This document shows, one piece after another, positions 48,054 to 61,176 of a stretch of DNA of 64,000 nt. Made by a program: the position numbers and the translations under genes. A model generated the notes under the pieces. That model saw only the letters and a list, made by a program, of their open reading frames with translations, was not told the origin of the DNA and did not search any database. Every line of letters starts with the position of its first letter. The first letter of the stretch is position 1. Source of the DNA: Serinus canaria (Eukaryota; Chordata; Aves; Passeriformes; Fringillidae); contig NC_066317.1 of assembly GCF_022539315.1 (NCBI RefSeq), positions 67,269,679-67,333,678 of the forward strand. The letters run 5' to 3'.

Positions 48054-51000
48054 AGGGTGTAGGTGCTGAGGGACAGGCCAGATTACCCTGCTGCTCAAAT
48101 CTGGGTGGTGATCACCAAAAGGGACTTTGAAAGGCAAACATTGATTAATTCAAAGTTCCCAGACAATACACAATAAGGAAATTGCACCCCATCCTTATCT
48201 TTGGGTGTGTCCAAGCTCCTTGGTTTTTCTTGCTAACTGGCTCTCAATTAAAATAGTGTGCATATTATTACTGATGTCAGAAGGCAAAACATTTTGGATC
48301 TTGTCAGCAGGGGAGGAGTCCTGAATGGTGTTTAAGAAGGAAAGTGGAAAGCAGAGGTGTATTTGACAGATGCATCCAGTAAGAGCTCTGTGTAATCAGA
48401 TTCTAAGTGTTTCTGCTTCAGTACATAGTCATAAATGTCAGCTGAAAGTTAACTTTGTTGTTCATCAAATGCATGTTAATAACATAATTGAAAACCAAAG
48501 CGCTCTATTGATTGCAAATGTAAATTGGCAATGCTGTGGTCTTCTGCCTGCCAGTCAACGACAGCAGCACGAGTCAGGGGGGCAAAAACAGAATAAGGGA
48601 GCTGGTTACAGAAGGCATTGAAGGAAGACATAAATTCTAGAGAATATTTTCATATTTCAGTATCAGCAGACTCCCTACAATACAACTTCCTGCAGCAACT
48701 GATAAAGATTCAATCCCTGTAGCCTGTTTCAATTTAAAGCCACACACAGACATCCCCACTGCCCCACCACATCCCCCTTCAGGGAAGAGCAGGAAGCTGT
48801 GCAGGGTCACAGGGGACAGCCCCTCAGGGAGCACATTCTGCACTGACAGCTGCTGGGTGGGATCAAGGACTCCAGAACATCTCACTCTTCTCCCCTGTTG
48901 TACTTTTACTGACAAGAATGGCATAAAACTTTCAAAATAGTGACTGTATCCAGAGCAAATAGATGCAAGCAACTGGCAACATTTCAAGAGGGTGATGAAA
49001 AATCTTCCTTTGGGAAGAAAGAGGGCAGTTTTCATGCAAAGATCTGCTTTTCTGTACAGGAACTACAAAGGTTCTGGCAAAATCCTTTTAGTAAATGTGA
49101 ACACCTTAATATTGCTTGATTTTTGATACTGATAAAAGTTCATTTAGTATCAACAAAGGCTCAATCAGTGCAAGAGTCAACAAGCACTTAAAATCTTGGG
49201 TTTATAATTCACCCCTCCCTGCCCTTCAATTCCCAGCTATCAAACAGCACAACATTATTTTGTAATTTTTCTGTGAATGCTTTCCATATTGTTTACAATA
49301 ATAAGACTCAAATTCACTTGCACTCCTCATTACTAGTGTAGCCTGAGTAACTCTAAATCCGACCCCTATTATTATATTATTATGCAGAAAGGGTCATAAG
49401 TGTGATTTGATTGATGCTATTTGTTTCCTGTACACAAATGAGAGTTTCCCTCTGTGCACAGCAGACACAGTCTGGAACAATATTTTTATGGAGATAAAGC
49501 ATCTTTTAAAGGAGAATTGAAGTAATTCATAAGGAGCTGAGCTAAAAAATCCTGTGTTCCTCTGTATTGGAGTCCTACTGCTACATCTCCTACATCCCCT
49601 GCTGCTTTCTCTCATCATCTGCTCCCAAAATCTTTTCCCTGTTGCAATAAGTTGTTCAGGGAAAGCCACTGTGATGCTCCAGCTGCCTTGTCATGGATCT
49701 GGACTGCTCCCTGGGGAGCTGAGCCTGGTTTAAAGCTGCCCATACATCAGATGTGCTGCTGGATACACTGGCTGGCCAACCAAAACAGGTTGAGCTAATT
49801 TGGTTTGCTTTGGTTGGAAGCACTGGTTTGGGTTGTTTCCTTGCTCAGAACTCTTACAAAAAAATTTGACCCTTGTCTCTCTCCATTTCCTCTGACAAAT
49901 GGAGCAACAACAGTCAGCAGGTTCAAAAAGCATAAAGAGGAAATGAAGCATCAGGTACATAAAAAACTTGGTCTGATCAGCCTCACTTACACACAAAATT
50001 ATTCTGCCCCCTCTCCCTCAAATCTGTTTAAGGTTTATTTTCAGCTCCACCAAAACTGCTAGGAGTCAGGAAAACACATGGTTATCTGATGATAAATAAT
50101 TTATATAAACATATAATCTGCTGATTTCAGGCAGATTGGTAAGGTGAAGCCACATCAAATTTCTAATACTGGGGGGGAAAAGGCACATAAAGAAAAATGG
50201 CTTTGTTAGATAACAATAAAAATGTTAGACACAATAAAAATGCTGTAAAATCTCATAAGTCTTAAAATGTCAAGTGACAAATTATTTTATAAATTACTAT
50301 TTAAGTCAAGTAGCAGTTGACTTGATTTTTTTGAAGAAAGTATAATTGAAGTACTTTGAAATTTTTTGCTGCCTATATAAAATAAAATAATTGCATAATT
50401 AGCACATAATTACTTTCAGGAGCGACTAATTTTGGATTCCACTAAGTATGCATTAATTGCTATGCTGGCAACTGCAATACACAAAGTCAGAAAGTGAAAA
50501 CCTTCCCCTATCAAGGTCAGCATTTGCATTATAAACCATCAAAATAGTGTTAAATCAATGGAGAGTCCAATATGCAGAGGCTGCAGGGCTCAGGGCAGTG
50601 AGATGGAAGGACAGCCAAGGCATTGCTGGCAGAATTCAAACTGACCTCCCCCTCAAAGGTCTGGTTTGCACCCAGTGAAGACAAATATTTCCAAATGCTC
50701 CACTGCTGCAGGAGTAGGTCCATTGATGAGTTATCAATTTTCTGGTGCTCATTAGCTCTGCAGAGTCCACTTTGAAACCTCTTCTCCCTCCTCTGTCATA
50801 CCTAATTACTCCTACTGTTCAGGCTGAGGAGTTCTAGACTCATGACAAACAAGTGTGAATAAAACTATCAATTTATTTTATAATCCAGTGCTCCGCTCAC
50901 TGAGTAACACTTTGTGAATTTTTGTGTTGTTAAAATGTTGGTGATCATTTCTTTTTTTTGAAAGAAAAATACCAAACAACCCACACAAGAAACAGCTTCA

Positions 51001-52437
51001 TTTACATACCATTTTTGTCTCCTAGGACATCAGGAAACTCTAATGTATTCCTACAGCCAAGTAAGTGTATTAACACTGCATACATTGCTGACAAGCCTTT
51101 CTTCAACAGGAGGTCAAACCCCATTTGATCTTTGAAACCTGTGCATACTTTTTGTGTTCCAACTTTGGTATCAACACTTCTCATGATCCTGAAATCACCC
51201 AAAATATCTGAGATACTGATAATATCAAACATCTCAGTTTAGTCACCTCTTATTTCCATCTCAGAAAAACACCCTACCAAATTGCCACCTTTTTTTTTTG
51301 TTGTTGTTTAATGGTGCCATACAGTGATTGTCTTTTTTCAACTAAACACATTTAAAATAATTAGTGTTTATTTGTCTGAAATATTAGAAATTCTGGTTGT
51401 AGATTTTCATTCTGGTCCTGCTCACATTCACACCAGTCTTGCAGGGCCTTCAAGCAGTTGTTTTTACTTCTGACATTCCTGCATTTTCTGCTCTGCATCC
51501 CATCCATATTTCAGGGATCTCAAAGGGAGAATTACCTGTATTGGTCAGCCTTACATACAGGTGGCCCACAAGTCACATAAATGGTTGTGGGATAATCTAA
51601 GCACCTCAAAAATCCTAAAAAATAGGTAACTGCTGGAAAAGTTGTCTTTGGACAGGAACAATAGAAGGAGCCAATGAGAGAAAAGCCTTTTTGCAGTTCT
51701 TTCATGGAGTGCGACCTTCAGTGTACCCAGACTGTGTGAGGGAAGGCAGCTCCTGCCAACCAGATTAAATTGTCAGAGAGAATGAATTTAAAGCCAAGGT
51801 TTTAACTTTCTACCTATTTACATATCACATGGAGTCTAACGATTAGCAAATTAGACACAAATCATGTGCAAATCAATGCAAATTACTGGTTCACACACAC
51901 AATGTAAACTTCATTTTTCATGTTGGGATGTAGCCAGTGCCTGGTTAACAAGCATATGGATTTCTGATTCGGGGTAAATGAGCTACTCCCCCCTCCTCCT
52001 CTCTCATTCCTCCACTTGGCACAAACCCACCACATTTCTCATTCAATCCACATAATTCACTCAATACTCTCCTCATGTCAGGCTTCGTGTAGGCAGGTAA
52101 TAACTCCCAGAGTCATTAAATTAGGCTGTGTGCTTTCTCTAATTTGTGCTCCTTGGTTAGAGTTTTGTGGTCACTTACACTAATTAGAAATGCTCAGTTT
52201 ATTAACAGAAGATATGTGCTTTGGAAAGCCCCTGGAGGCTTCCAAGGTGTTTATAGATCCCTGCAACTTTTGTTGTCTTGACTTTTGAACTGTGTCATAT
52301 GTAACTATTCTGAACTGAGCTGATGAAAGCCCTTTGATCTCATCCTATTAATTAAAACCCATTGCATTTGCTGCTTCTCCAATGCCTCCTCTTCCAGAGA
52401 GGATCTCCCTTTCCCCAGGAGAGACTGCACACAACCA
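48054..52437. other. AT-rich unique non-coding DNA with enhancer-like segments
   Basis: No mobile element was recognised over 4.4 kb, the longest repeat-poor stretch in the right half of the window. It includes an ATG-started 132-codon minus-strand frame (48637-49035). It also includes three segments rich in TAAT and octamer-like motifs (48420-48570, 50365-50545, 51800-51910), discussed in the findings. Confidence 0.6.
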
Positions 52438-52545
52438 GAATCACAGAATCAGACAACAGTCGTGACCACAAGCAGCCTCTGGAGATCTGCTCTGCAAACT
52501 TCTGCTCAAAGCAGGAGCAGCCTCAAAGATAAATCAGATTTCAGA
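52438..52545 (-). mobile_element. CR1-like fragment of a second subfamily
   Basis: GAATCACAGAATCAGACAAC, then CAGCCTCTGGAGATCTGCTC and GCTCAAAGCAGGAGCAGCCT match in order the leftward 3' end of a CR1 subfamily whose consensus contains ACCTCTGGAGATCATCTAGTCC and AAAGCAGGGTCA. It abuts a different CR1 at 52546, so one of the two probably inserted into or next to the other. Confidence 0.65.
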
Positions 52546-52830
52546 GAGTCACAGAACCACAGAATGGTTTGGGTGGGAAGAGATCTTACAAATCATCTCG
52601 CTCCAGCCCCCTGCCATGGGCAGGGACACCTCCCACTATCCCAGGTTGCTCCAAGCCCTGTTCAACTTGGCCTTGGACATTTCCAGGGATGGTGCAGCCA
52701 CAGCTTCTCTGGGCAACCAGTGCCAGGGCCTCAGCCCCCTCATTATGAAGAATTTTTTCCCAATACCTCATTTAAACCTATTCTCTTCCAGTCTGAGGCT
52801 ATTTCCTTTAGTCCTGTCTCTTTCTTGGGC
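52546..52830 (-). mobile_element. CR1 LINE 3' fragment
   Basis: AGTCACAGAACCACAGAATG, GTTTGGGTGGGAAGAGATC, CCCCCTGCCATGGGCAGGGA, AGGTTGCTCCAAGCCCTGTT, TTTCCAGGGATGGTGCAGCC, CTTCTCTGGGCAACCAGTGC and AAACCTATTCTCTTCCAGTC make an unambiguous leftward CR1. It retains recognisable sequence to about 52830 and is relatively little diverged. Open frames of 61-127 codons here are repeat-derived. Confidence 0.95.
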
Positions 52831-55800
52831 AATTCTGAAGCCTGAAGAATCTGCAGGTTCTGTGATTCTGCTCCCTACCTGCTGAGCCTCTGTTCCTGTG
52901 CTGAAGGGAAAATGAATTTCCAAAACTCCAGTGTGAATTTCCACTGCTGAAACACATGGCCTTTGCCTCTTGACCTTTCCTTGTGCAACCCCAAGGCTCT
53001 CCTCTGTCTTCTCTCCGTGTCGCCTCAGGCAGTGGAGGGAAGGTTGCTCTAATTCCCCTTGCAACTTCTCTCATTCCTGTGCTCCTGCCTCCAGCCCTCT
53101 CTGCTCTACTCACAACAATTTCTCATTTTTTGGGGGGACACCAAAAGATTTTCTGCAGCCTCCTCAGTAGCTGTTAAAGTAGCCAACTGTCCTTTGGTGT
53201 GCTGCTGCCAGTTGGCTGTGAATTTTGAATAGTGAAATTTTTATGCAATTAACAGCCACAATTTCTCCCTCCTCACAGAAATTCTGTGGAGCAGCGATCT
53301 TCCTTTAAGGCCAGGTGAAGAAAAGGACGCCTGAAAAACTCTGTTTATCACCCTCAAACTGATTTTGGACTGCTGGAGACAAGGAAGATCAAAACACACA
53401 AATCAAGGGAATGTGCCCACTGGCAACATATAATCCTTAAAACTCCAGTGTGCCTCACAGAAAATCCCACACAACGTGTACATACAGCAAAAGTTGAACT
53501 AAAAACATTGCTGAAGTCCCAGCATCCATTTAAACTGCCTCAGGCTGGAATATCTGGCTGGGAATGAGTGATTTCAGTCCCTATCAGATGTGAATAACAT
53601 AAACAATCAAAGAAATGTGTCTTCTCTGACATGACCCTTAATCACTGCAAAAAAAAAAAAAAGAAAAAAAGAAGAGAGACAGTGACCTTGATTAACATTG
53701 TGCTGCTGAATATGATATGAGAGATCCCATTGATCATGGATTCCAGCAGCTGGGGACACACAGAGCCTTTGTTTCCATCCCTTCATTTAGCACCTACAGA
53801 ATTTAAGGTAGGATCAAAATAGAGGAGAACATTATACTGGCTGCATCTGTAATCTTGTGCTCCCTGCTGAATGCAAAGCTCTCACGTCTTTTGTATGAAA
53901 TAAGAAAGAAATACTCCTATAACCTGGGCTCAAGAGGAATTGCCAGCTAAGTTTCCATTCTAATGTGTGTGCAGGAGGACAGAGTTAAAATTCTGCAGGC
54001 AGCTGCAGGCACTATGTTGTTGACCATTATTTATGTAGCTTCTGCAGCATAAATAAGTCAAATGTGCTATTTTTATTATAATTATTTATTTTGGAGGATT
54101 TGGACCTTAAGAGTCACCTTTTAATCAGAAAGGTGTTTTGTTCTATAGCAGTACAGTCATCCCTAAAACATATTAAATTAGATCAATTTTTTTCTTTTTT
54201 AAAATGTTAAAAGTAACATCTTTCCCATGAATATTTATTTTATTTTTTTAAGCTTGCTTATTTCACAGTTCATCCTTCTCCCATCTAAGCTGCTCTTTCC
54301 TTTGCTCCTTGCCTTGCTGCCCAAAGAAATTAATTCTGCTATGCCCATGGTTTCGCATGTATAAAACATCAGATACCAGCATTTTCTGACCTTCTGCTTC
54401 TTTCAGAATTCTGTTCATTATTCTGTGGCTTCAAACAACCAGGTATTCATATTTTTAGACTTCTCAACCATCTATCTGATGTTTCAAATGTTTTAAGAGG
54501 CTTAGTCAACAAACATCCAGCAAGATGAAATGTGCAGAAAGCAGCTACAGTCTGAATCCCAGAGAAAAAAGGTCTACAAATAATTACAGACCTCTCTCAT
54601 GAGCCCCAGACACATTCAAACAGACTGAGGTTACAGTTCTAGGCTAAATCCAGTATCACAGCTGACATTTACAGCCCCAAAAGTGAAGGGCTCTGGAAAG
54701 GATGTGTGGCTGCAGCTGATTGCAAACTGCTGGGAATTATCTCAGCAATGTCACAACTCCCAAATTGTGCTCAGAATTTGCTCCACAGGAAGTGATTTAC
54801 CAGGTTAAGGGCCCAGGTTCAGGCTGTCATGTGGATCCTGTGTTCTCCAGGTCCTGAGGATAGCAAAGAGGGGGCAGGTAATGCTTAATTGTTTAACAGT
54901 AATTAGGAAATCTTCTCCAGAGCAAACAGGGAGTTCCTCACAGCTTTGGGTACATGAGCTGCTTCTGAAAGCCTGCCCTCCTACAGACATCCACTGCTGA
55001 GAACACCTCAGTGCTTTGGGTTTAGGAATTAACCTACATGGGCACTGCAGTGACAGAATTACTTCCTCAGCCAGGAGACTTCATTTACAGCCCTGCACTT
55101 GAGATTTTTGCCCCTGTTGCAGTATATTACAGAAACTCATTAAATGAGGCTGCTGTGAACCACTTGCTTTGTATCTAAAAATAAGTTCAGTGCCTTTTTT
55201 CCACCATGGGATCAATCCAAGAGGGAGATGCTTTTCTTAAGGAATCCAAATGCACCATCATGAACATTGCATCTTTTTTCCTCAGAAACCATATGGATTC
55301 ACAGAGCAAGTGAAAAGGTTGTGAGATTTTTTTTTTCTTCCCCTCATTTTTCCCTTCCCTTTAGTTCTTAAGTCTGGGCATTGTAAAGGAGGGTTGAGCA
55401 CTAAACTGCACCCACAAAGAGCTTAGAGCAGTACCAGGTCTGTCTGCAATGCCCCTATTGAATCAAAATAAGCTGACATAAGCTGGATGATAGGATGGCT
55501 GGGTTTGTGCTCTCAGAGCTTTTAAACCTCTGTTGAGCTCCAGCAGTGATCAGACTGAAGTTTAACAAAATAAAGCAGAGAAACCCGCCTGAAACAACTC
55601 TCTCTAGCTTTGGATGAATGCTCTTTATCACTGGCAAACTTAAGCCTTTCTTCTAGGTGCTCACTCTGTGCCCTTTATCTGCTCCCAGGATTGCTCCATT
55701 GTGAAGAGGAGCACAAGTGTGATGCTGCTCTGAGCCACAGCTCCCTTGGGAGGATCTATCAGGCAAAGCTGCTGCTTTCTCAGCTTCTGCAGGAAATTCA

Positions 55801-56304
55801 TTCCAAATATGCATCCCATATAAAACACATTTGATTTCTTTAAAAATACGCCTCCCTCTCTCCAAGGAAATGCAGTTTCTGTTGTAGCTCAGATGTAGAG
55901 CCTTGGGTCTGAAGCAGAGATAATCATGATCAGATTTACCAGGGCATGATGGCTCTGAGTGGGGCTTCTATTCCAAATTTGCTGCTTTTCCTTCATAGGT
56001 GTTTTTTTTAATCTGTTCCACAGGCATCACCTCCAGACAGCTTTGGAGCCATGCAGTAATCTGTGCAGGACATTTGAATTCTATCTTTCCCTTGGTATGC
56101 ATGGCATTCCTTAACAGCCTGACACCAACAGGATGTGTCAGCACAAACATTTTTGTTCTTAGGCCCCAAGACTCCAGCATGGGTCTTTCATTGCCATTGC
56201 AGACATAGAAATTTGTTTTTTCCAATTTCCTATCTTTCCTCAGAATACAGGAGCTGGAGGAGAGTGATAGTGTCTCAGCAAAATAAAACTGAGGAAGTAG
56301 TATT
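52831..56304. other. Unique-looking non-coding DNA
   Basis: No gene was recognised. A run of about 14 A followed by GAAAAAAAGAAGAGAGA lies near 53648-53678. Open frames near 52768-53177 extend out of the CR1 and have no domain. Confidence 0.6.
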
Positions 56305-56440
56305 AGAATCAGAAAATATTTAAGTTGGAAAAGACATTTAAGACCATTGAGTTCAACTGTTAACCTAATGCTGCCAAGGCCACCACTAACTGGTTAAGTG
56401 CCAGAACAGAGGTTCAAAGGTTTAAACCTTCATCCTGGGA
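56305..56440 (-). mobile_element. CR1 LINE 3' fragment (diverged)
   Basis: AGAATCAGAAAATATTTAAG, TTGGAAAAGACATTTAAGACC, GAGTTCAACTGTTAACCTAATGC and CCAAGGCCACCACTAA follow the leftward CR1 order. About 135 bp remain with many substitutions. Confidence 0.82.
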
Positions 56441-57510
56441 AATTTTCAATATTCAACTGACAAAGTCTTGAATAATAGGCTCTGACTTTGAGGTTAAGAC
56501 TCTTTTTGCACAGGAGCCTTCACTACAGACCTTATATATTCCCTCACAACCTAATTTTTGTATGATTACAGCACATAGACCATAAAAAAATTGTGAACCA
56601 GAGGTGGGATTAAATATGTGCAAATTAAATCCACAAACATAATCAACAGCTTCTTTAGACCTGTAGTTAACTCTGTAACAGACACTGCTGCTCACTGGCC
56701 TCAGGGGATGTGAACTGGCCCAGGACAGTGTCTGCAGGTGGTACTGTCTGGTTGTGCTGCTATTTAGCAGAAAAAAGGAGCTTTGATTTAGGGTTTGTGA
56801 TTTTACATAACTGACAAGCCAGGCAGAGTCTGTGGATGGGTGTTTTCTATCACAGTCAAATCAAAACAAATAATATGGTTAAGGCACCATGCAAACTGTT
56901 TGGGATATTGTCATATCATTACAGAGCTTCTATTTCTGACAAACATTACTTACATTTCAAAGCACTTTTTTCCCCCAGCTTTCCATATGTCAGCTGCTAT
57001 CAAAATACACTATTTAGAGTTAAGTGGAAAGAAAATTAAAATTATTATTTTTTCTAGTCTCTGATCTTCAATTTCTCAAAGAAAATCCCAGACACTGCAA
57101 TGTGTGTTACATGTCCAGCTTTATCCATAACTCTAAGACCACTCTACTGCCTGCAAAGATTGTCCAAGCACTGGAGGATTCCAGCCTCAGCCTTGCAGCA
57201 AATTACAAACCCATACCTTTCCCAGGCATTGTTTCAGTCATTCAAAGCTCATCTAAAATAGGGAGCTCAAGACTGAGATAAAGATTCTCCCATTTCATAG
57301 AAATGCTAAATATGACTGTCTCTTTGGAGGGATACCAAGCTGTTCTACAGTGTCAATATGTGGTGCTAAAAAGCTAAAAAATAAGAAATCAGGAGGAACA
57401 ATACAGACTCTTACACAAAGTGGCTCTGTGGGAAAATCTGTCAGAGAAGCAATTTTCTGGGTGACTATTGAGCCCCTATATCTGAAACACCTAAATAAGT
57501 TCAGAAGGTA
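56441..57510. other. AT-rich unique non-coding DNA
   Basis: No gene or mobile element was recognised. Confidence 0.65.
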
Positions 57511-58140
57511 CAACTACAGAATGGTTTGGGTGGGAAAGGACCTTAAAGCTCATCCAGTTCCACCCCCCTGCCATGGGCAGGGACACCTTCCCCTAGCCCA
57601 GAGTGCTCAGAGCCCCATCCAACCTGGCCTTGAACACTTCCAGGGATCCAGGGGCAGCCACAGCTTCTCTGGGCACCCTGTGCCAGGGCCTGCCCAACCT
57701 CACAGGGAACATTTTTTTCCTGATATCCAGTCTAAAACCTCCTCTCAGTCTGAACCCATTCCCCCTTGTCCAATCACTACATGCCTTGTGAATAGGCTCT
57801 CTCCATTTTTATTGAACACTTTAGGCATTGGAAAACTGCAGTGAGGCCACCCCAGAGCCTTTTCTTCTCAAGGCTAAACACTCCCAGCTCTCCCAGCAGA
57901 GCTGCTCCATCGCTCTGATCATCCTGGTGCCTCCTCTGGACTCTCTCCAGCAGCTGCAGGTCCCTGCTGTGCTGGGTCCCAGGGCTGGGGCAGCTCTGCA
58001 GGTGGGGTCTCACCTGAGCAGGGCAGAGGGGCAGAATCCCCCCTTTCCTGCTGGGGGACAGGAAGGATGTCAGGGATGGGTCATGTCCAGCTCTCACCCA
58101 CCAGCACCTCCCAGGGCTGCTCCACCTGCTCATCCCCTAC
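57511..58140 (-). mobile_element. CR1 LINE, longest copy in the window (~630 bp)
   Basis: Starts CTACAGAATGGTTTGGGTGG, then CACCCCCCTGCCATGGGCAG, CCCCATCCAACCTGGCCTTG, TCCTGATATCCAGTCTAAAA and CCCATTCCCCCTTGTCCAAT. It continues into the C-terminal coding region of CR1 ORF2: CCTTTTCTTCTCAAGGCTAA, CTCTGGACTCTCTCCAGCAG, GGGGTCTCACCTGAGCAGGG. The copy points leftward, is 5'-truncated and is little diverged. It keeps no intact endonuclease or reverse-transcriptase frame. Frames of 118-164 codons on both strands are by-products. Confidence 0.96.
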
Positions 58141-61100
58141 CCTGGATGGCACAAATGACTGGTCTGAGAGGTGACATGAGCACAGAATCCCATACAGCCT
58201 TTAAAGTTTCATCAGAACTGCTCCTAAATGGCTGCTTAAAGCCAATTTCAGGTCCAAAGGAAAAAGGCATCCACCCAGTGTGCTTCCATTTCATCTAAAG
58301 CCAAGTCACAGGGAACATGAGCAAACACAACAAGGAGAAAGTGCTGAAAGCATTGCAATATTAAAGAAAACAAACAAACAAACAAACACAAACCTTTTTT
58401 GCATTAGCTGAAAGGATTTTTAAAAGGAGTTCTTTTGACCTATTATGGAAAATGATTTCTGCCAGTTCAGGTAAGGGTAGTACAGTAGTGCTAGGAAAGA
58501 GAAATCACTCTGATTAATTAGCAATATAAATGCAGATTTCAACAGGTGAGTGACAAGCAGTGGCTGAAGCTGGATGTACTTTCAGTCTTAAATTCAGATA
58601 GTGATGTGAGACTATGAGACAGCTCCAGCATGTTAATGTAAAAAGCTACTCCAAAAGTTAAGATGAAGGTTAAAGCCTGCTTTGAGCATGTACACTTCAG
58701 TTCCAAATTTATTGATGGATGTGAGTAGAAGAACAGTTTACTCATACAATGGTTTTACAGACCCTGATCTCATGTGAAGGGAAAAGCATTAGTGCCAACC
58801 TCATGCTAATAGATTGCTGGGAAACAAGAACAAAGCATGAGATGATCTGCACTGCTGAGAGACTCAGAGCTTGGTACCAGTGGGAAATTTACTTCAGACA
58901 GGTTTACACCATGCAGTAAATAAAGCCCTGAGTTTGCAAGACTGTGTGTATGCTAGCTCACTAGGAAAGTTTGGCCAACAAATCAGTTGTAACCTTGAGT
59001 TTGTCACCAGCCTCCCATCCATTATCCTGTTCTTCCCCCTCTGCAGTAGCACTTACATTACATATTATGTCTCCTATTTTCTACAAGAGATAACCCAGAT
59101 CTCTCCAGTTTCCTTCAGAGGCAACATTTCTTGATTTCTCATCACACTTCCTGCTTCCTTCTTCAGTTGGTCCATATTAGAGTTGATTATTTATACATAA
59201 ATGTAGAATTTTGAACCTAAGTATGTCTCTTTTTCCCCTTACTCCTTCCTTCTTAAACTTTGGAACACTTTAATCCAGGTTTAAATGAATTGATTCACTC
59301 AGCCTTTGTTCTGAACAAATCATCATGGTGCCAATATTAATGGTGTATGTTTATTCACATGGGTAACTACTGCAGCATCCACACAAAATGCTTTCTGGCT
59401 TTGTAGTTTGATCTAAAATACCTGATTTTTTTTTCAAAAATGACTTCTCCCCTCCCAAAATGTTATATGATCTGTGTAGGCTTTATTGCACTGATCCAGC
59501 CAAATGGAGGCATCTGAGTGGGCTCAGATCAGAAACAAAACCCAAGCAGAAAAAGGCTGTTAATTCACTGGCCTTTTCTTAGATCTCCATATTTTCAATA
59601 CAGTTACAGCTGACCTTGAAACTTTGGATTTGTGGCTGAGGAGATAATGGCAGAAGGGCTGATAGACTAACTAGTGTTTTGGGACATGAATCTGGAGTTT
59701 ACTCCCACTAGCAGTTTATCATTCTGCAGCTGAGGCATTACTTATCCTGCTACTCTTACCCCTGTCAGCTCTAGGAGTTATCTCCCTCCATATCAATAAG
59801 GGAGAAAAACCCTGTAGAGTGGCATGGAACAATTTACACTTTGGAACAAGGAAAAAAAATGTAAAAGGGAAGAGAGAAGGTAACACAATTTGTGTGCAAG
59901 CCATAAACTGTGTGGAAGTGAGAAAGGATGAGTCTCAAAGAGAGGGAAAACAAAATGCAGTTGCTTTATTACTACAACAGATTAAAACAATCCTAAAATC
60001 CTTCAATATGTGTATATGTGTGTGTGTGCAGTCCCACACAAACACACCCAAGTCCTTGGATACCTTTTTTTAGAATTTCAAAGTATTTCAAGAATACTGA
60101 TTACCTCACACATTTTCTCAAATAAAGGGTAAAACTGTTACTTAAGGTTTTACTGTATGAAAACAGGTGACTTTAGTGGCAGCTGGTGTGTTCAAGACCT
60201 TTAGAAAACACACAACTAACCCTTACCAAAATCTAAATTACTGCCTGCATTGAATCCCAATGATCTGTGTTTCCTGGAAGTAAAGGGAAGATTTATTCAA
60301 ACGATGCTAAAGAATTGTAAGAATCCTCAAAGTAAAGGCAAGTTTTATTCAAATGATGCAAAAGAACCCAAAGGATCCTCCAAGAAAAGGGACTGGTGAT
60401 GTTAAAGATCTGATCAGAGGCACAAATCTTCAAAATTCAGCCTGGAGCAAACTTCAGTGGCTCTGGTCATATTTCAGATTACTGCAGTTGTTCAATATTA
60501 ATCTTTTCTGTTGTGTTATGTTGTTTGAAGAAACAATATTTGAATTTGAAAAAAAGGGAGGAAATAAATTGCAAGTTGAACCTCAAAATTACCAGGCAGG
60601 GCAATTCTAAAGCAGCCAATTTTCAGCAGACCTTGGTGATTCAAAAGAACATACTCTTAATCAATAAGCTTGTCTGACACACAGCCAAAGATATGTTTTG
60701 TACTTACAGATGTTCTAAGAATGATTTGTAAATATTTTCCTACCAAGGTTAATTTTAAAATTATATTAGATTATTTTAAAAATATAATCTAAATATGGAG
60801 AAGGAAAGAATCAGAAACTTTCAAAATACTTCTTAAAATGTAATGTGGGAAAAGAACTGGTCTCAAATTCAGGGTCAGTTGGTCTCAAATTGTCCAAGTG
60901 GATCTTAAGGCTCTGCTGCTGCTGAGAGCCTGCCCTGGACATTCATGAGTGAGGACCAAATCACCCACCCCAAACACACAGACAGAGAGGGGAAGGCAGA
61001 ACACAAAGTCTCACAGTCCCCACAAGAGACTTGTGGAAGAATCCTGAAAATCATTGCACCAGTGATGAGCAAGTGACATTAGTGCAAATTTGAGTTTTCT

Positions 61101-61176
61101 GTTTCAGTCTGGGGAGAGGAAAGGCACTCAGGAGAGCTGCAGGGGACTGGATGCTGCTGGGGAGGTGTGTGGTGTT
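58141..61176. other. AT-rich unique non-coding DNA
   Basis: No gene or mobile element was recognised. It holds a short (AAAC)n near 58370-58388, a short (GT)n near 60013-60028 and a 52-bp tandem duplication at 60279-60382. Confidence 0.65.
60279..60382 (+). repeat. Two tandem copies of a 52-bp unit
   Basis: AGTAAAGG...AAG.TTTATTCAAA.GATGC.AAAGAA occurs at 60279-60330 and again at 60331-60382. The copies differ at several positions (roughly 80-85 percent identical by eye), so the duplication is not recent. No coding frame is preserved across both. Confidence 0.88.

Noticed and set aside
57350..58298. Frames of 118-164 codons around 57350-58298
   Set aside because: They lie largely in a 5'-truncated CR1. 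None corresponds to an intact CR1 endonuclease or reverse transcriptase.
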